Part shown: positions 32,700-44,449 of the stretch, in pieces
How positions within the stretch are numbered: the first letter of the stretch is position 1
Layout: each line of letters starts with the position of its first letter
NCBI RefSeq assembly: GCF_000143415.4
Contig: NW_003314267.1
Span: 829,394-893,393 of the forward strand
Reading direction: 5' to 3'
Length of the DNA: 64,000 nucleotides
From: Selaginella moellendorffii
Taxonomy: Eukaryota; Streptophyta; Lycopodiopsida; Selaginellales; Selaginellaceae
The notes under the pieces: model-generated
What the model saw: only the letters and a program-made list of their open reading frames with translations
Told to the model about the DNA's origin: nothing
The model's database searches: none
Position numbers and translations under genes: made by a program

Positions 32700-33695
32700 A
32701 GAAAATTGGCCATTCTTCTTGTCCTACTGCTTGTTCTTCAACTGTGGACAATCAGCCTTGTAGTGTTCAAGTTCGCCGCAATGATGACAACCTTGTCTAT
32801 AATTCTTCACAAAGAACTTCTGCTTCTTGGACCCCTTTGCATCTGAAGTAGTCACCATTGACTTCAACTTATGATGTTTGTTCCCATCCTTGTGTCCACG
32901 GTGATCATCACTATGATTCTCGACAGAAGGACTCCACGAATGCTTGCGAGACTTATGCTTGTCATTGTCAAGTCGACGAGCTGCATCAAAGAGCTCCTCC
33001 AAACTCTTTGTAGGCTGAGAATGATGCAAGTGTTGCCGCATGCTCTCACTATGTAGGCCATCAATGAAGTAGGACTTGTTCTGATCTAGATCCTTCGTTG
33101 GAACACGACTAATCAAGCGAGTAAGCTTCTCAATATAGTCCCCGAGCATCATTTTCCCTTGCTGGAAATATCGAAGTTCTGTACAAGCATTCTCCACGTC
33201 GTAATGAGGGGCAAAACGTAAACGAAAAGCAGCCTCAAACTCATCCATGGTAAACACTGGTGGTTTCTTATCCGCAACACGGGACTCCTCAAGCCAATTC
33301 CACCATCGAAGACTCGCATCACGCAAAACCATCGGAATAGCCACTAAAGCCTTTGCATCTGGAGTTCCTCTAGCAGCCAAGAACTTCTTCACATTGGCTA
33401 GCCAAGCGAGACACTCATCCACACCACCATCACTGGAAAAATTTAGAATCTTGAGTCAATCTACCAAAGAAGGCTTACTTGGAGTGCTACCCTGTCCAGC
33501 CTCGAGTGCCTCAACACACCCATGCATGGTATCCATCATGCCATGCATCTCGTCTTGCATCTCTTGCTGATTTTGATTAAGGGCTCACAGCTCATGAACC
33601 ACATCTTGAATGGTCCAAATCTCTGTAGCTTCGTCGGCACCATCGTCGGCACCACCATCGACAATAGGATTCCAACGTTCAGCTTGGTCAGCCAT
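32700..33695 (-). pseudogene. Gypsy gag with CCHC zinc knuckle
   Basis: Starts at the ATG at 33695 (MADQAERWNP). The gag core is RWWNWLEESR...FEAAFRLRFAP...LRYFQQGKM, and the single zinc knuckle is CHHCGELEHYKADC (C-x2-C-x4-H-x4-C). Two in-frame stops lie in the N-terminal part (near 33585 and 33455) and one near 32726 after the knuckle. Confidence 0.88.
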
Positions 33696-33702
33696 CGCAA
33701 CC

Positions 33703-33718
33703 AACTCCTTTGATACCA
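33703..33718 (-). other. Primer-binding site of the gypsy element
   Basis: On minus, TGGTATCAAAGGAG follows the 5' LTR after one base. The TGGTATCA core fits initiator tRNA-Met, the usual plant LTR element primer. Confidence 0.85.
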
Positions 33719-33719
33719 A

Positions 33720-33953
33720 TGTTATGATCCGGCACAAAAAGACAAAGATCTAGTCGCCCTAGACTATGCTACACCAACTCTTGAGGTTCCTCACCACCCA
33801 ACCACCCCCGAGCTACCTCAAAAGCTCCACTGCGTCGCCACTCCACTATGAGCTCTAGGGTAGGTTAAGTCCGTTACCCTAACATGCCTTAATATACCCT
33901 TGAGCCTCCCTTTTGACCGACGTTAACCACATAGTCAAAGTTGGTGCCTAACA
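33720..33953 (-). repeat. 5' LTR of the gypsy element
   Basis: 234 bp, TGTTATGATCC to GGTGCCTAACA on plus. Near-identical partner of 29053-29285. Confidence 0.93.
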
Positions 33954-36114
33954 CCAGGACGATTACTTTATTAAACCAATTGGCTAAAGGGGTGATCACT
34001 TTATTGCAAAGCCCTTTCTTTTATCCTATTATCCTGACCTAGTGCCTAACACCCCCACCCCCTTGAGGAACACATGCTTTGGCCTTTCACCCCAAACCTC
34101 CCTTAGTACCAAGAGTTAGTCTCTAAGGCAAGTTTGAAACTTACTAAATATGGAATGTCCCTAAATTGTGAATTTGGACACGGGACGAACACCATTGTGT
34201 TCAGGACAATCTCTACATTTCATAAATATGCCAAATGAGCAAATCTAGACATTTTCCATAAATAGCATTTGGGACCGGAATAAGACTAACATAAAGGGCA
34301 TAATAGCTAAAGTGTTTGGCAGACACAATAAGCTATCATTCAGCAATATTGAGGGCCTAATCTCAATATGCAAGGGTTCTTGTCAAGCCAGTGCAAGACA
34401 GAGCAAAAGAGAATTAACAAGCTGGGCCAAGTATGTTTGACTAAATAGACACTTAGGAATTCCTTTCTTATACTCATCCGGCCAAATATAGATGCAAAGT
34501 TCAACTTACTAACATTTGAATAAGAGGACTGATAAAGGGTCTAGCAATACCCATGTGTGCCCATCATTAGCCTAGCTAAAATACTTTTTGGCTTTGTCCA
34601 ATTTTGGATAGACAGACTTCTCTTGTCTCTAGCTTTCCCCAACTTTGGACAGTGGATAGTATCTTGTATCCATTATTCTTTAGGTTTTAGTCTTTAGGTC
34701 TTTATCTAATGCCCTTATGATGCCAAATACCACTTTCTAAGTGATGAGCATTTCTTTTTATGACTTTGACTCACTATATGGGTTTAGGGTTTTAAACCAT
34801 TTAAGCAATTTATCTTCCTTCTTATCCTAATAAAAAGCCTTGGGAAGTTGACTTCCACCAATTCAATCAATTATGCCACATCTTTTGCTTAATTGCCTTA
34901 TAGTTGTTAAGCTCTATAACTCATTGTTAGTGCTTCCACACCTCCATCATTATTTGGTCCATACACTCAAATCACATGTTTTCCAACTTAGGCTATGCCA
35001 ATCCTATTTCCATTAAGATTTCTTTGGCAAAGGGTTCTCATTAACCTTTTTGACTTCAAGGCCTCATCCTTTGAAACACTTAGGGTCTCCACTTTATCAG
35101 TTTCATGAGCCTACTCTCATGACACTTTCTACTTATGTCTAGGTCTTTGCCAAGACCAAAGTAGTTGTTTCTCATACCAACTATCAGTTATATAGTGTTC
35201 ACACACAACTCTGTGCCAAAGTTGCTTTCTTCTAGAAACACCTTTCCCACGATTTTAGTATGGCACATTCTGCTATCAATAAAATACCTACTATTCTCAT
35301 ACTTGGATCTTATGATCCTCCTTGTCCTTTGTAAGATACAATGTACATTAGTCCAAATGCTTCCACCAATCATTTACGATCATTCCTTGACTTTACTTGA
35401 GTCATCTAGCTTTTGGACTTTGCTAATTTGATGACCCGTAAAGTCCTACTTTTGAGGTGCAAACTCATTGAAATACAACTTCTTGTATTCATATTCTACT
35501 CACAAAGGCCATTTTTGCAAGTGTTACACTGACACTTGATTATTCTTTGTTCCATGTAGGCTACTTTTACCCTTTAAGACTATCTATCCATATGATGAGA
35601 ATACTGACTCATCCTTTAAGTATACCTCCAACTTTTTGGGTTGTTCTAACATGTATTAAAGATAGCCCTAACTACCATTTCAAGGACCTATATTCTCATC
35701 AGTATTAGACCTTTTATGGTCATTAACTTCAGTCTTAAATTCTAGAGCACCATTCTCAATTATATAAGAATAATTTTATGACTCTTTTATTATCCAAGAG
35801 TTTCCATCATTCCCATGATCCCGACTGTAATTTTTTACCTCAACCACATTATCCAATTTACTAAGTCAAACACTTTTATAAATCACATCCTTAACTCTCC
35901 GAGGAAAACCTTGTATTGTTCCCGATCTTTATTAGCCCTTATCCTATTTATCCACCACATTGCTTACTAGTTCACACATGAACTATAAATTATAATGGAG
36001 AACTATGTCTTCCTAACCTACTACTCCTCAAGTATAGCCCCACTCCTAGAGCCTTCTAATGTCATTATCAAATGGTGATATACTTGATTGCTAATAAGAG
36101 TCAAATTAAGGAAC
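33954..36114. other. Decayed internal part of another minus-strand LTR element
   Basis: No readable domain. It is placed to the left of a clear PBS and LTR start at 36115-36131, so it is most likely the body of that element. Confidence 0.45.
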
Positions 36115-36127
36115 AGCTCCGATACCA
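36115..36127 (-). other. Primer-binding site of a second LTR element
   Basis: On minus reads TGGTATCGGAGCTG, matching the tRNA-Met-type PBS TGGTATC-GAGC. An LTR end (TGTAAACGAC on plus, from 36131) follows after three bases. The other end of that LTR was not found. Confidence 0.7.
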
Positions 36128-36228
36128 AGTTGTAAACGACTAAATTTTTCATTTTACTTTAGCCACTTAACCACACCTTTGATCACTTGATCACTCACTC
36201 ACTCACTCCATAAGCCTTATTCCTAACT

Positions 36229-36413
36229 TCCATCTCGAACTCCATTTCAGACTCCATCTCGAGTCCATTTTAGACTTCATCTCGGACTCTATCTTGAACT
36301 TCATCTTTGGTCTATCTCGGGTCCATTTCGGACTCCGTCTCAGATCCATCTCAGGTCCATCTTGGACTGCATCTCGGACTCCATCTCGGGTCGATCTCAA
36401 ACTCCATCTCAAC
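36229..36413. repeat. 12-bp minisatellite, consensus near GACTCCATCTCG
   Basis: About 15 units within the presumed LTR that starts at 36131. Closely related to the array at 28362-28620. Confidence 0.88.
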
Positions 36414-37032
36414 ACTTCCACGTGTCATGTGTTAGTCCTCTTGTATCCTTTTTCTAGAAACTCACTTATTACTTCGTGCTCGTTCCTTGAGCACTTCATT
36501 GGGAGTTTCACTCCTACTTTTGACTTTTCAAGTTAGAGCTTTTAATCCAAACGTGTTGTGCTTATTTATTTTCTTCTTCGGCCACTACCATATAGCACCC
36601 TTTTGGCTCTACTTTGGGGCTTTGGGATTTCTAGCTTTCCGGAGTGTTTTTCGATAGAGGAAGGGCTTCTCGATTTGTTTCTTGCATGGGGCCAACTCTC
36701 TCTTATGGAGCTTGAGGACACAGTCACTTTGGACCAAGTCCATCTTTTGCAGGATATAGCCGAACTCAATCCTCCTCAGCAACTATCTGAGGTGTCACAC
36801 AGCTAACATCTTCTTACTAAAATCGCAGTAGCTGACGACTCCAAGCGTATTTTGTCATGCTGCTTCTTGGAGACGGAAGATGACATCTAGACACACAACT
36901 AGAAGAAAGAATCAAACCAATCAAATGTGCTGAAATGCAAGTTATAGCTCTTTGAGTTCAGAATTTCTTACTGTGGAGCCCCTGGTACTCCAACCACTAG
37001 AATGACAACTTCCTTTCGAAATTTACATCACG
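36414..37032. other. Retroelement DNA, no gene seen
   Basis: Contains one open frame of 82 codons (36558-36806) without recognisable domain. Joins the minisatellite LTR to the plus-strand gypsy fragment. Confidence 0.4.
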
Positions 37033-37959
37033 ATGGATGCTTTTGGAGTATGCCTTTGCCAATGTTCACAACCTAGCAACCCACCACATGCAACATACTA
37101 TGCCTCACATTTGTTCAAAGAGACTGAGAAGAAGTACGTAGATGTGGAAAAAGAAGCAATGGCTATTGTTTACACCTTGGAGCGATTTCGTCACTTTCTC
37201 ACTGGAGCCCATATCCATTTCCATGTCTATTTTAATGTGTTGACCTTTCTTTTACAAAGACCAGTTCACAGTCCTCGTACTTTATCTTGGATTGTGACCA
37301 TTGAAGAGTTCTAAACAACTTTTCACATGCAACATCTTCTTCAACAGCTGCAGGTCAAGCACTTGAAGAGTAGTAGCTATTATCTTGAGTGCAATGGCCA
37401 GGCCGAGTCTAGCAATAGGATATTGAAGACAGTCATTTCAAAGCTTGCGAAGGATCACCCAAGGCATTGGCACGAGCACTTGGTTACAGCATTGTGGGCC
37501 TTTCGGACGTCCTTCAAGACATCCATCTCTACGACCCCATTTTCCCTTGTCTATAGGACAGAGGCCATGCTTCCAGTGGAGATCCAAGTGCCATCACTCT
37601 CACTTTCACTCTAATATGCAGTAGCGATGTAGCTTAGCAATGAGGACAAGCTTCATGCACATGACTTGGAGGTTCTTGCTTTGGAAGAGCAGCGACGATC
37701 TACAACTGAACATCTTCTCCGGGGAAAGAAAAAGATCAAATCTAGCATTGATCACCAATGGTTTGCTGAACCATTTGCGAGTGGCAATCTTGTTCTACTC
37801 AAGGAGTTTACACCACCATCGAAGTTCTCCCCTCGCTGGACCGGCCCTTACTTTGTCTAGCAACACATTGGAGGTGGAGCATATGTGCTAATTGATGCTG
37901 ATGGATGTGAGCTCCCACACGCTCACAACCACTCTCACCTCAAACGCTTCATCTGGTGA
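37033..37959 (+). pseudogene. Second Ty3/gypsy fragment: RNase H fused by deletion to integrase end
   Basis: RNase H residues are seen in MDAFGVCLCQC and YYASHLFKETEKKYVDVEKEAMAIVY, with GAHIHFHV after it. About 50 codons later the frame is already in the end of the integrase core (YYLECNGQAESSNRILK...HWHEHLVTALWAFRTS...TTPFSLVY) and the C-terminal GPYFV...GAYVLIDADG. The zinc finger and the first two acidic residues of integrase are missing, and there are stops. The strand is opposite to the element at 29-34 kb and the sequence clearly belongs to another lineage. Confidence 0.88.
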
Positions 37960-38967
37960 GGAGTTCCTCTTCTCTTCTTTTTCTTTTTCTTTTTTTTCTT
38001 TTCTTTCACTTTACTTTCATGACTCCTTTTCTTACTTTTAGAGGGTGTTTCCCCATTGGACCATGGCCAATGCCTTGGATTTCATGCTTAAACTACATTG
38101 CCGTTTGTATGGAGGTTCCTTACTTGGCTCGGTCTATGTTCCAAGTCCTTTGGCCCTTCCCTTACCATTACTACACCCCACACATTCCCCTCACCCATTC
38201 CATATCACCTACACTCACAGTTCCACCACCAATCACTTCCAACAGCGTTGCCCGCACTTATCTCTGGATGCCCATCTTGCATCTTTCATTCTTTCACCAT
38301 CATTCACATCTTTGTTTGAGGTCACAATTACACCATACTATGGACACACATACGCGCACCAGCAGCAAAAGACACCACCTCATTTGGATATGCTGTTTCC
38401 AAGATATCCTTACGACCATTTGTCGACGACGCACTAGCTTTTCTGGAGCGCCTTTCTTCCAACCAGGTGAACCTGTTCACTCAAAGCACCTAGGTGGATC
38501 TTTAGGTGAGGCAATAGAAGCTGAAGCCACTTTCTTTTGCTCCAGCACTCGGTGGACACATGCCACCTCTCTTTATTGGCAACCTAACGACTGTGCCATC
38601 CTTTTCAATTGCTGTCTTCCTCAGTCTGACACATTAGTCCATTGGCCTACCACTTCTCAAAGTGCCACCACCATCTCAGTGCTCCACCATATCACTCCAC
38701 CATATTGGTGCTGGAGCAGGTGCATGAGTAGGAGCGAGAGTAGGTGGTTACCATTATAGGTCTCTAGTTATTGGTTACTAGTTATTGGTTACCGGCTGCT
38801 CCGAGAGGTCAATGCTTACTCCATGGGCCAACGGTTATAGATAACCACCTTTTCAGAGTGCCACCACCATCTCGGCGCTCCACCATATCACTCCACTTTC
38901 ATCATTTTTATTTTATAGGAAGATAGGGAATATTCTAAGGACCAAAATATTCCCTCTCTCTCTCTCA
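37960..38967. other. Retroelement 3' region without gene
   Basis: Pyrimidine-rich start, then long open frames (38045-38437, 37956-38759) rich in Leu, His, Pro and Ser that match no family and overlap each other. A tandem phrase CTAGTTATTGGTTAC occurs at about 38764-38800. Read as the 3' flank or LTR of the plus-strand gypsy fragment. Confidence 0.4.
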
Positions 38968-39070
38968 ATGGGGGGTTCCAAATGTATAGTAGGGATAATG
39001 GGTAAGTTGGGTATGGCCGACCAACTTGAGGTATAGTCTAACTTCTCCTTGCATGTCTGTCCTTGTTCTA
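38968..39070 (-). repeat. Repeat X, inverted copy, left half
   Basis: GGGGGGTTCCAAATGTATAGTAGGGATAATGGG...GAGGTATAGTCTAAC is the inverse of the right end of copies 1-3. The match breaks off near 39070 and resumes near 40610. Confidence 0.7.
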
Positions 39071-39200
39071 CATTTAGTGTAGCACATGACCCTTTATTCT
39101 ATGGTGTTTTACCATAAAATAATCACAAAGAAAAACTTAAACCCTCTATATGTGGAATTCAAGTTTTAAAGCTTTGGGCCACTAAATGAATGGAGCCAAA

Positions 39201-39610
39201 TGTAAACTCCTTAATTTGGACTTCTTGGGAGGTAATCCAGCCTAATACTATTCAAACATAAAGAAGCTTAATTAATTATAAAAAGGGGTGCACTCTTGTT
39301 TATGGGACCCTTTCCCTCTATATTTGAACCCCATAGATCATCTCTCAAGTCATTCCCTTTGATTGCTTACAATCCACCATATTTCCTTGCAAGTTCACGC
39401 CCTTGTGAAAGGAAATATAAGCAACCAAAGGGAACGACTCAAGGGACGATTCATAAGGGTTCAAATATAGAGGGAAAGGGCCCATGAATAAAAGTGCACC
39501 CTCTTTTCCAATCGGTTAAGGGTCTTGAGATATTTGGGGTTAAGCGTCATTGTGTTTGAATAGTATTAGGTTGGGTGACCTCTCAGGAAGTCTAAACTCA
39601 AGAGATTATA
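39201..39610. repeat. ~400-bp imperfect palindrome, copy 2
   Basis: Same structure and orientation as 26565-26972, with the same hairpin core (ATATTTCCTTGC...GAAAGGAAATAT). To its right a stretch of about 180 bp (GGTTGGGTGACC... to CTTTGATACCA) is present twice in tandem, about 39572-39753 and 39754-39936. Confidence 0.8.
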
Positions 39611-39938
39611 GGAAACTAATAGCCACAGCTCTCCCGAGAGCCTCGCTTTTTTGACACCCTACCCCTTAGGTCGAGCCTAGTTGGGAGCAAATTGAACCTG
39701 CCAAATGTCAATTAACATATGATGTGATTCCCCGAAACCTCTTTGATACCATGGGTTGGGTAACCTCCTAGGAAGTCTAAACTCAAGAGCTTATAAGAAA
39801 CTAATAGCCACAGCTCTCCCGAGAGCCTTGCTTTTCTGACACCTTACCCCTTAGGTCAAGCCCAGTTGGGAGCAAATTGGACCTGCCAAATGTCAATCAA
39901 CATATAATGTGATTCCCCAAAACCTTTTTGATACCAAA

Positions 39939-40109
39939 TGTAAACTTCTTAATTTGAACTTCTTGGGAGGTCACCCAACCCAATACTATTCAAACCTAAG
40001 GACGTTTAACAAGACCTTTAACTGATTGGAAAAAGGGAGTGCATTTTTGTTCATGGGCCTTTTCCCTCTATATTTAAACCCTATGGATCGTTTCTCATGA
40101 TTGCTTACA
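39939..40109 (-). mobile_element. Solo LTR with CCAAA flanks, second occurrence
   Basis: Same solo LTR, same flanking CCAAA and same outer sequence as 27116-27298, so it was copied together with its surroundings and not inserted twice. About 12 bases are missing before the end compared with copy 1. Confidence 0.8.
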
Positions 40110-40470
40110 CCAAACTCCTAAACTTGAAGCCAAGAAGTAAAAGAACTAGAGCATGGAGTGACTCTTAAGCATACAGCACAAGGAGTGAAGGAATAGTAGT
40201 ACAGAGTGGCTTGGAACAGTCCTAGCATTTAGCATCCCAATGCCAGGACTAGCATGCAAAACAGAGCCAAACAGAATTTGGTGTTATTTTAGCATACCGG
40301 TAGCCTAATGTAAGGATATGGGTACTTCACCAACTAGCGTGGTATGGAATTTGGGCTTAAATCCAAGTTGGATGCAAAACAAAGACAAGCACACAAGCAA
40401 GAGCTAAATTACACCTTAAGTTCGTCAGCCATTCTTGACCTACCCATTATTCTTACTATACATTTGGAAC
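40110..40470 (+). repeat. Repeat X, copy 3
   Basis: Nearly the same as copy 1 along its whole length, then extends like copy 2 to CTATACATTTGGAACCCC and a C run. Confidence 0.78.
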
Positions 40471-40609
40471 CCCCCCCCCTCCTCCTTTGAGGAACAAGAG
40501 GGACTGATAAAGGGAAGGGAATCAACAATACTGGTTTCTTACTGTCATGGCAGTAAGGAAAGAATATCTGAAAGTACTAGCTGACAAGTAATTTTTGATA
40601 CCTAAAATC

Positions 40610-40960
40610 ACATTTGTGACATCCAGCTTGGGTCTAAACCCAAGTTCCATACCATACTAGCTGGTGGAGTATCCATATCCTCGCATTAGGCCACCGGTAT
40701 ACTGAAATAATGCCAAACTCCATTTGGCTCCGTTTTGTGTGCCAATTTTGGCATTAAGATGCTAAATGCTTTAGGATTGTTCCAAGTTGTTGTATATTCC
40801 TATCCTTTGGCTCTTTGGGTTGTATGCTCAGGAGACATTCCGTGTTTTAGTTCCTTCATTCTTTAGCTTCATACTTAGGAGTTTAGCTTTGGACCTTCAT
40901 TCAATGGCCCAATGCCTTGAAACTTGGGTTCCGCACCATTGTTTTTTTGATATGTGGTAT
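40610..40960 (-). repeat. Repeat X, inverted copy, right half
   Basis: CAGCTTGGGTCTAAACCCAAG, CCATACCATACTAGCTGGTGGAG and the following text are the inverse of copies 1-3. It continues the half that ends at 39070. Confidence 0.75.
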
Positions 40961-41152
40961 ATGACATGTGGCAGATAGAAGGTTTAGGTTCGGCTTCATG
41001 GTTATCCTATGGTAAATCACCATAGAATAAATGGTAGAAACCACATCTACTACAGTTAAGTTAGAGAAATAAAAAAAATTCTTAGGAAAAAGTAAAAGGT
41101 AAAAAAAAAAGGGTTAGATGGTAAATTAAAAGATTAACACTTACTATCTATT

Positions 41153-41691
<539 letters not shown>

Positions 41692-42844
41692 ATTTATAAA
41701 CCTTACAAAATCAATAATTTCTTACATATTTAAATATCAATACTTAATATCCATATTTACTATCTTATGAATTCAATATCTTATACATTTGAATCTCATG
41801 TGAATTTATGAAATAAATGACAAAGTATAAAGTCCATACAAGGTTTTAATATAACATTATTTAAAATATTTGAATTTAAAATTGATGATGTTGTTATTAT
41901 TAGTTAATATTTTATATGAGTAACATTGTAGTAAAGTAAAGAATTTTATTAAATGTTTCTTCTAGGAAATGAGTCATAAAATTTTTTTTATATATTTTAG
42001 TTGTGATCATTTAATTTCATATAAAATATTTCATATTTAATATTTTATATTATTAACTAAAATTTAATAGTAGTTGTTAATATAATTATTTAAATTTAGT
42101 ATATTTATTTACAAATTTTTTGTTATCTGGATCACATTATATTTTGGCATTATATTTTGGTAAAATGTGTGGGTACAATAGAAGTATATTTCACAACTTA
42201 ATAAATAATTAAATATAAAAAGTTAATAAAATATTTTATTTAATTAAAATAACACTTATTTTAAAAATATTTTAACTTCAATTGCATTTACCAATGCTTA
42301 GAGAACTTAGTGGCTATAAACATTGTTGATATTAAAAGATACATAAAGAACATTTTAATGTTAATAATGCTCAACTGAAAGACAATAAAATATATGCAAA
42401 TTAATTTCCTTTATCATTGTTGTCCTTAAAACACTTTGCAATCCAAGAAATTCTTTAACACTAATTTCTCTTAAGTTTTGTTGGGAGAACTTTTTCATGT
42501 TGAAACATTAAATTCCTACAATATTTTAAACTCTTTACAAATTCAATGCAAATTGGCTATAGAGGAGAGGCACTGTCTAATCTTGTGTGGGTAGCTGTGG
42601 TGGTGGGGTCTCTCAGAATTGAACTTAAAAAGGAAAGAACTTTCTCATCGACATAAAAAAAACATTGGTTTTTGGAGCACGGCACGTCATTCCAAGATCA
42701 TGATTCTGGTCGATCACAAAGGCATGGGCGCCAGCACAGCCATCGGATCGAATCGAACGGCTAAGTCGAGGCTGCCGTTGATTCCGTCAAGTTGGAGCGG
42801 GAAAAATGCCAGAGTAGGGCTTCTATAGGCGATGCCAGGCGGCG
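41692..42844. other. AT-rich spacer and promoter of the GT92 gene
   Basis: No gene in 41692-42600. Composition turns GC-rich from about 42700, marking the edge of the gene island and the 5' UTR of the next gene. Confidence 0.45.
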
Positions 42845-44449
42845 ATGGCGGCCTTCCACAAGGCCATGATCTGCCGCATTTGGATCGTGCTGCTCGTCAC
42901 TCTTCTCTGGATCGGCCTCTGGTACAGCAGAATCTCTCCGGCGACCTCGGATTTGGCAGCGCACAGGAAGGATCTTCACAGGTTTGGAGGAAATTTGGCC
43001 CGGAATTCGTCCTTCTCGAAGTTCTGGGAGGTGGAAGACGGCCAGCTTACTGCCGATCTCATCCACGAGGTTGTGGAGGAGCTCGAGAAGATTAGGGATG
43101 GGACTCCTGGTGGTGTGGTCGCGGCTAATCGCAAGGAGCCTTGCGATGAGCGGCGGGATTTAGCAAGGGAACGGGGCTTTCGACGGATTGGAGAGACGCT
43201 TCACGCCTTTGTCCTCTCCAGTGTGGCAAGATTTTCTCTGGAAGAATTCACCGCGGTGGGATTGGTTTCTATCCAACTGAGAGGCTTTGCCGGTAATCCA
43301 TTGCAGTCTTGTGCTTGGGTTCCAAAGGCTGGATCCAGTTCTGTCGCGGCTGCTCTGGCGGCTTCCAACGATTCTTCGGTGATTTGGGGGAACTCTTGGC
43401 TGGGGTACGTGAATGAAAGCCACACGGAGAAGACCTTCTACGATGTGGGCGTGGTGAAATGCTCGTTCGAGGAGCCAGTAGGGGCAAATGGAGAAGGCGG
43501 GTTTCTAGTGCTCAACATGACAAGAAACTCGTCACCGCCACCTCTTGTGGATCACTCAGGGATCATCGAGCAAAGTTACGTGCCTGTTTTTCAAGAGCTT
43601 CCGGAAGAGATCTCCTCGATCCAATTCGAAGGGCCGTTTCGATTCGACTATGCCTACTGCTCGCCTCTGCTGACACCGAGCAAGAACGTATCGGCCAAGT
43701 ACGTGAAAGAGTGGCTCATGTATCACCAAGGCCTGTGGAGCGAGAGTCACGTCCACTACTTCTTCTACGACGCCGGTGGGATCGATTCGAGGCTGCTGGA
43801 AGTCTTCCAGCCGCTGATGGAGAAGAAGTTTCTCACAGTGATAGACATGAGAGAATTGGTACTGTTCGAGTCTGCTGGTGACGGTCACCAGCTTGTGATC
43901 AACGATTGCCTCCAGCGAAGCCGGTTTCTAGCGACCTGGGCATTCTTCTGGGACTTGGACGAGTACCTCCAGCTCGTAAATTCCACATCGATGGCAGCTT
44001 TGCTCAGGAGCTATGAGAGTTCTCCCTGGATATCTCTAGCAAACTTGGTGTGGAGCAGGACTTACTGCAAGGAAACGAGCGCGGAGGACGAGTGGGCCGT
44101 GGAGAGGATGCGTTTCAGGCTGCGGTACCCGACTTGCGGGGACGAGCAAAGGGCCGAGACTTGCCACGGCGTGGAGGGGCACAGGAAGTGGATCGCCAAC
44201 CCGCGCAAGGTGCTCGTCGCGTCCATCCACCGGACTGTGGAGCCCGAGTGGAACGGCGAGATCCTGCGAGCCTCCATCGCCAGGCTCAACCATTTCCACG
44301 GCCTGGCCGTGGAGGGCAGCGCGAATTCCAGCTGCTGGATCGTGAAGAAGCTCGACCAGGTGAACGAGTCGAGCCTGGTGGACGGATGGTGGCTCAAAGA
44401 CGAGAGCTTTGCAGTGGCCGCCATGGAGCAGCATCGCAAGGGACTTTAG
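42845..44449 (+). CDS. GT92 family glycosyltransferase (GALS-like), 534 aa, intronless
   Basis: Type II Golgi membrane protein: a short cytosolic tail, one transmembrane anchor at about 11-28 (IWIVLLVTLLWIGLWY), then a lumenal stem and the GT92 (DUF23) domain from about 280. Seen there: FDYAYCSPLL, KEWLMYHQ, FFYDAGGID, VINDCLQRSRFLATWAFFWDLDEYL (split here for length: the metal-binding DLD sits in FWDLDEYL), several conserved Cys and, near the end, RLNHFHG. Plant GT92 members include the beta-1,4-galactan synthases GALS1-3 that build pectin side chains; the exact sugar and acceptor here are inference. The start at 42845 is preferred over ATG 42832, which is in another frame. High GC and no intron. 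Confidence 0.9.
   Translation: MAAFHKAMICRIWIVLLVTLLWIGLWYSRISPATSDLAAHRKDLHRFGGNLARNSSFSKFWEVEDGQLTADLIHEVVEELEKIRDGTPGGVVAANRKEPCDERRDLARERGFRRIGETLHAFVLSSVARFSLEEFTAVGLVSIQLRGFAGNPLQSCAWVPKAGSSSVAAALAASNDSSVIWGNSWLGYVNESHTEKTFYDVGVVKCSFEEPVGANGEGGFLVLNMTRNSSPPPLVDHSGIIEQSYVPVFQELPEEISSIQFEGPFRFDYAYCSPLLTPSKNVSAKYVKEWLMYHQGLWSESHVHYFFYDAGGIDSRLLEVFQPLMEKKFLTVIDMRELVLFESAGDGHQLVINDCLQRSRFLATWAFFWDLDEYLQLVNSTSMAALLRSYESSPWISLANLVWSRTYCKETSAEDEWAVERMRFRLRYPTCGDEQRAETCHGVEGHRKWIANPRKVLVASIHRTVEPEWNGEILRASIARLNHFHGLAVEGSANSSCWIVKKLDQVNESSLVDGWWLKDESFAVAAMEQHRKGL

Larger units (their letters stand above)
29053..33953 (-). mobile_element. Broken Ty3/gypsy LTR retrotransposon, 4.9 kb
   Basis: Complete in outline on minus: 5' LTR (33720-33953), PBS, gag, protease, RT, RNase H, integrase, PPT, 3' LTR (29053-29285). 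The pol order PR-RT-RH-IN makes it Ty3/gypsy. The integrase ends in the GPY-like motif GPYEVLE and HPVFYVSQL. The two LTRs differ at roughly 17-20 of 233 positions by eye, so the insertion is not recent. Stops and frameshifts break every domain. The flanking five bases differ (CCCTC left, CCAGG right), so no target duplication is seen. Part of RNase H is hidden by Ns. Confidence 0.93.

Noticed and set aside
37956-38759. 267-codon plus-strand frame after the second gypsy fragment
   Set aside because: Leu/His/Ser-rich, overlapped by other open frames, no domain, lies in retroelement 3' DNA.
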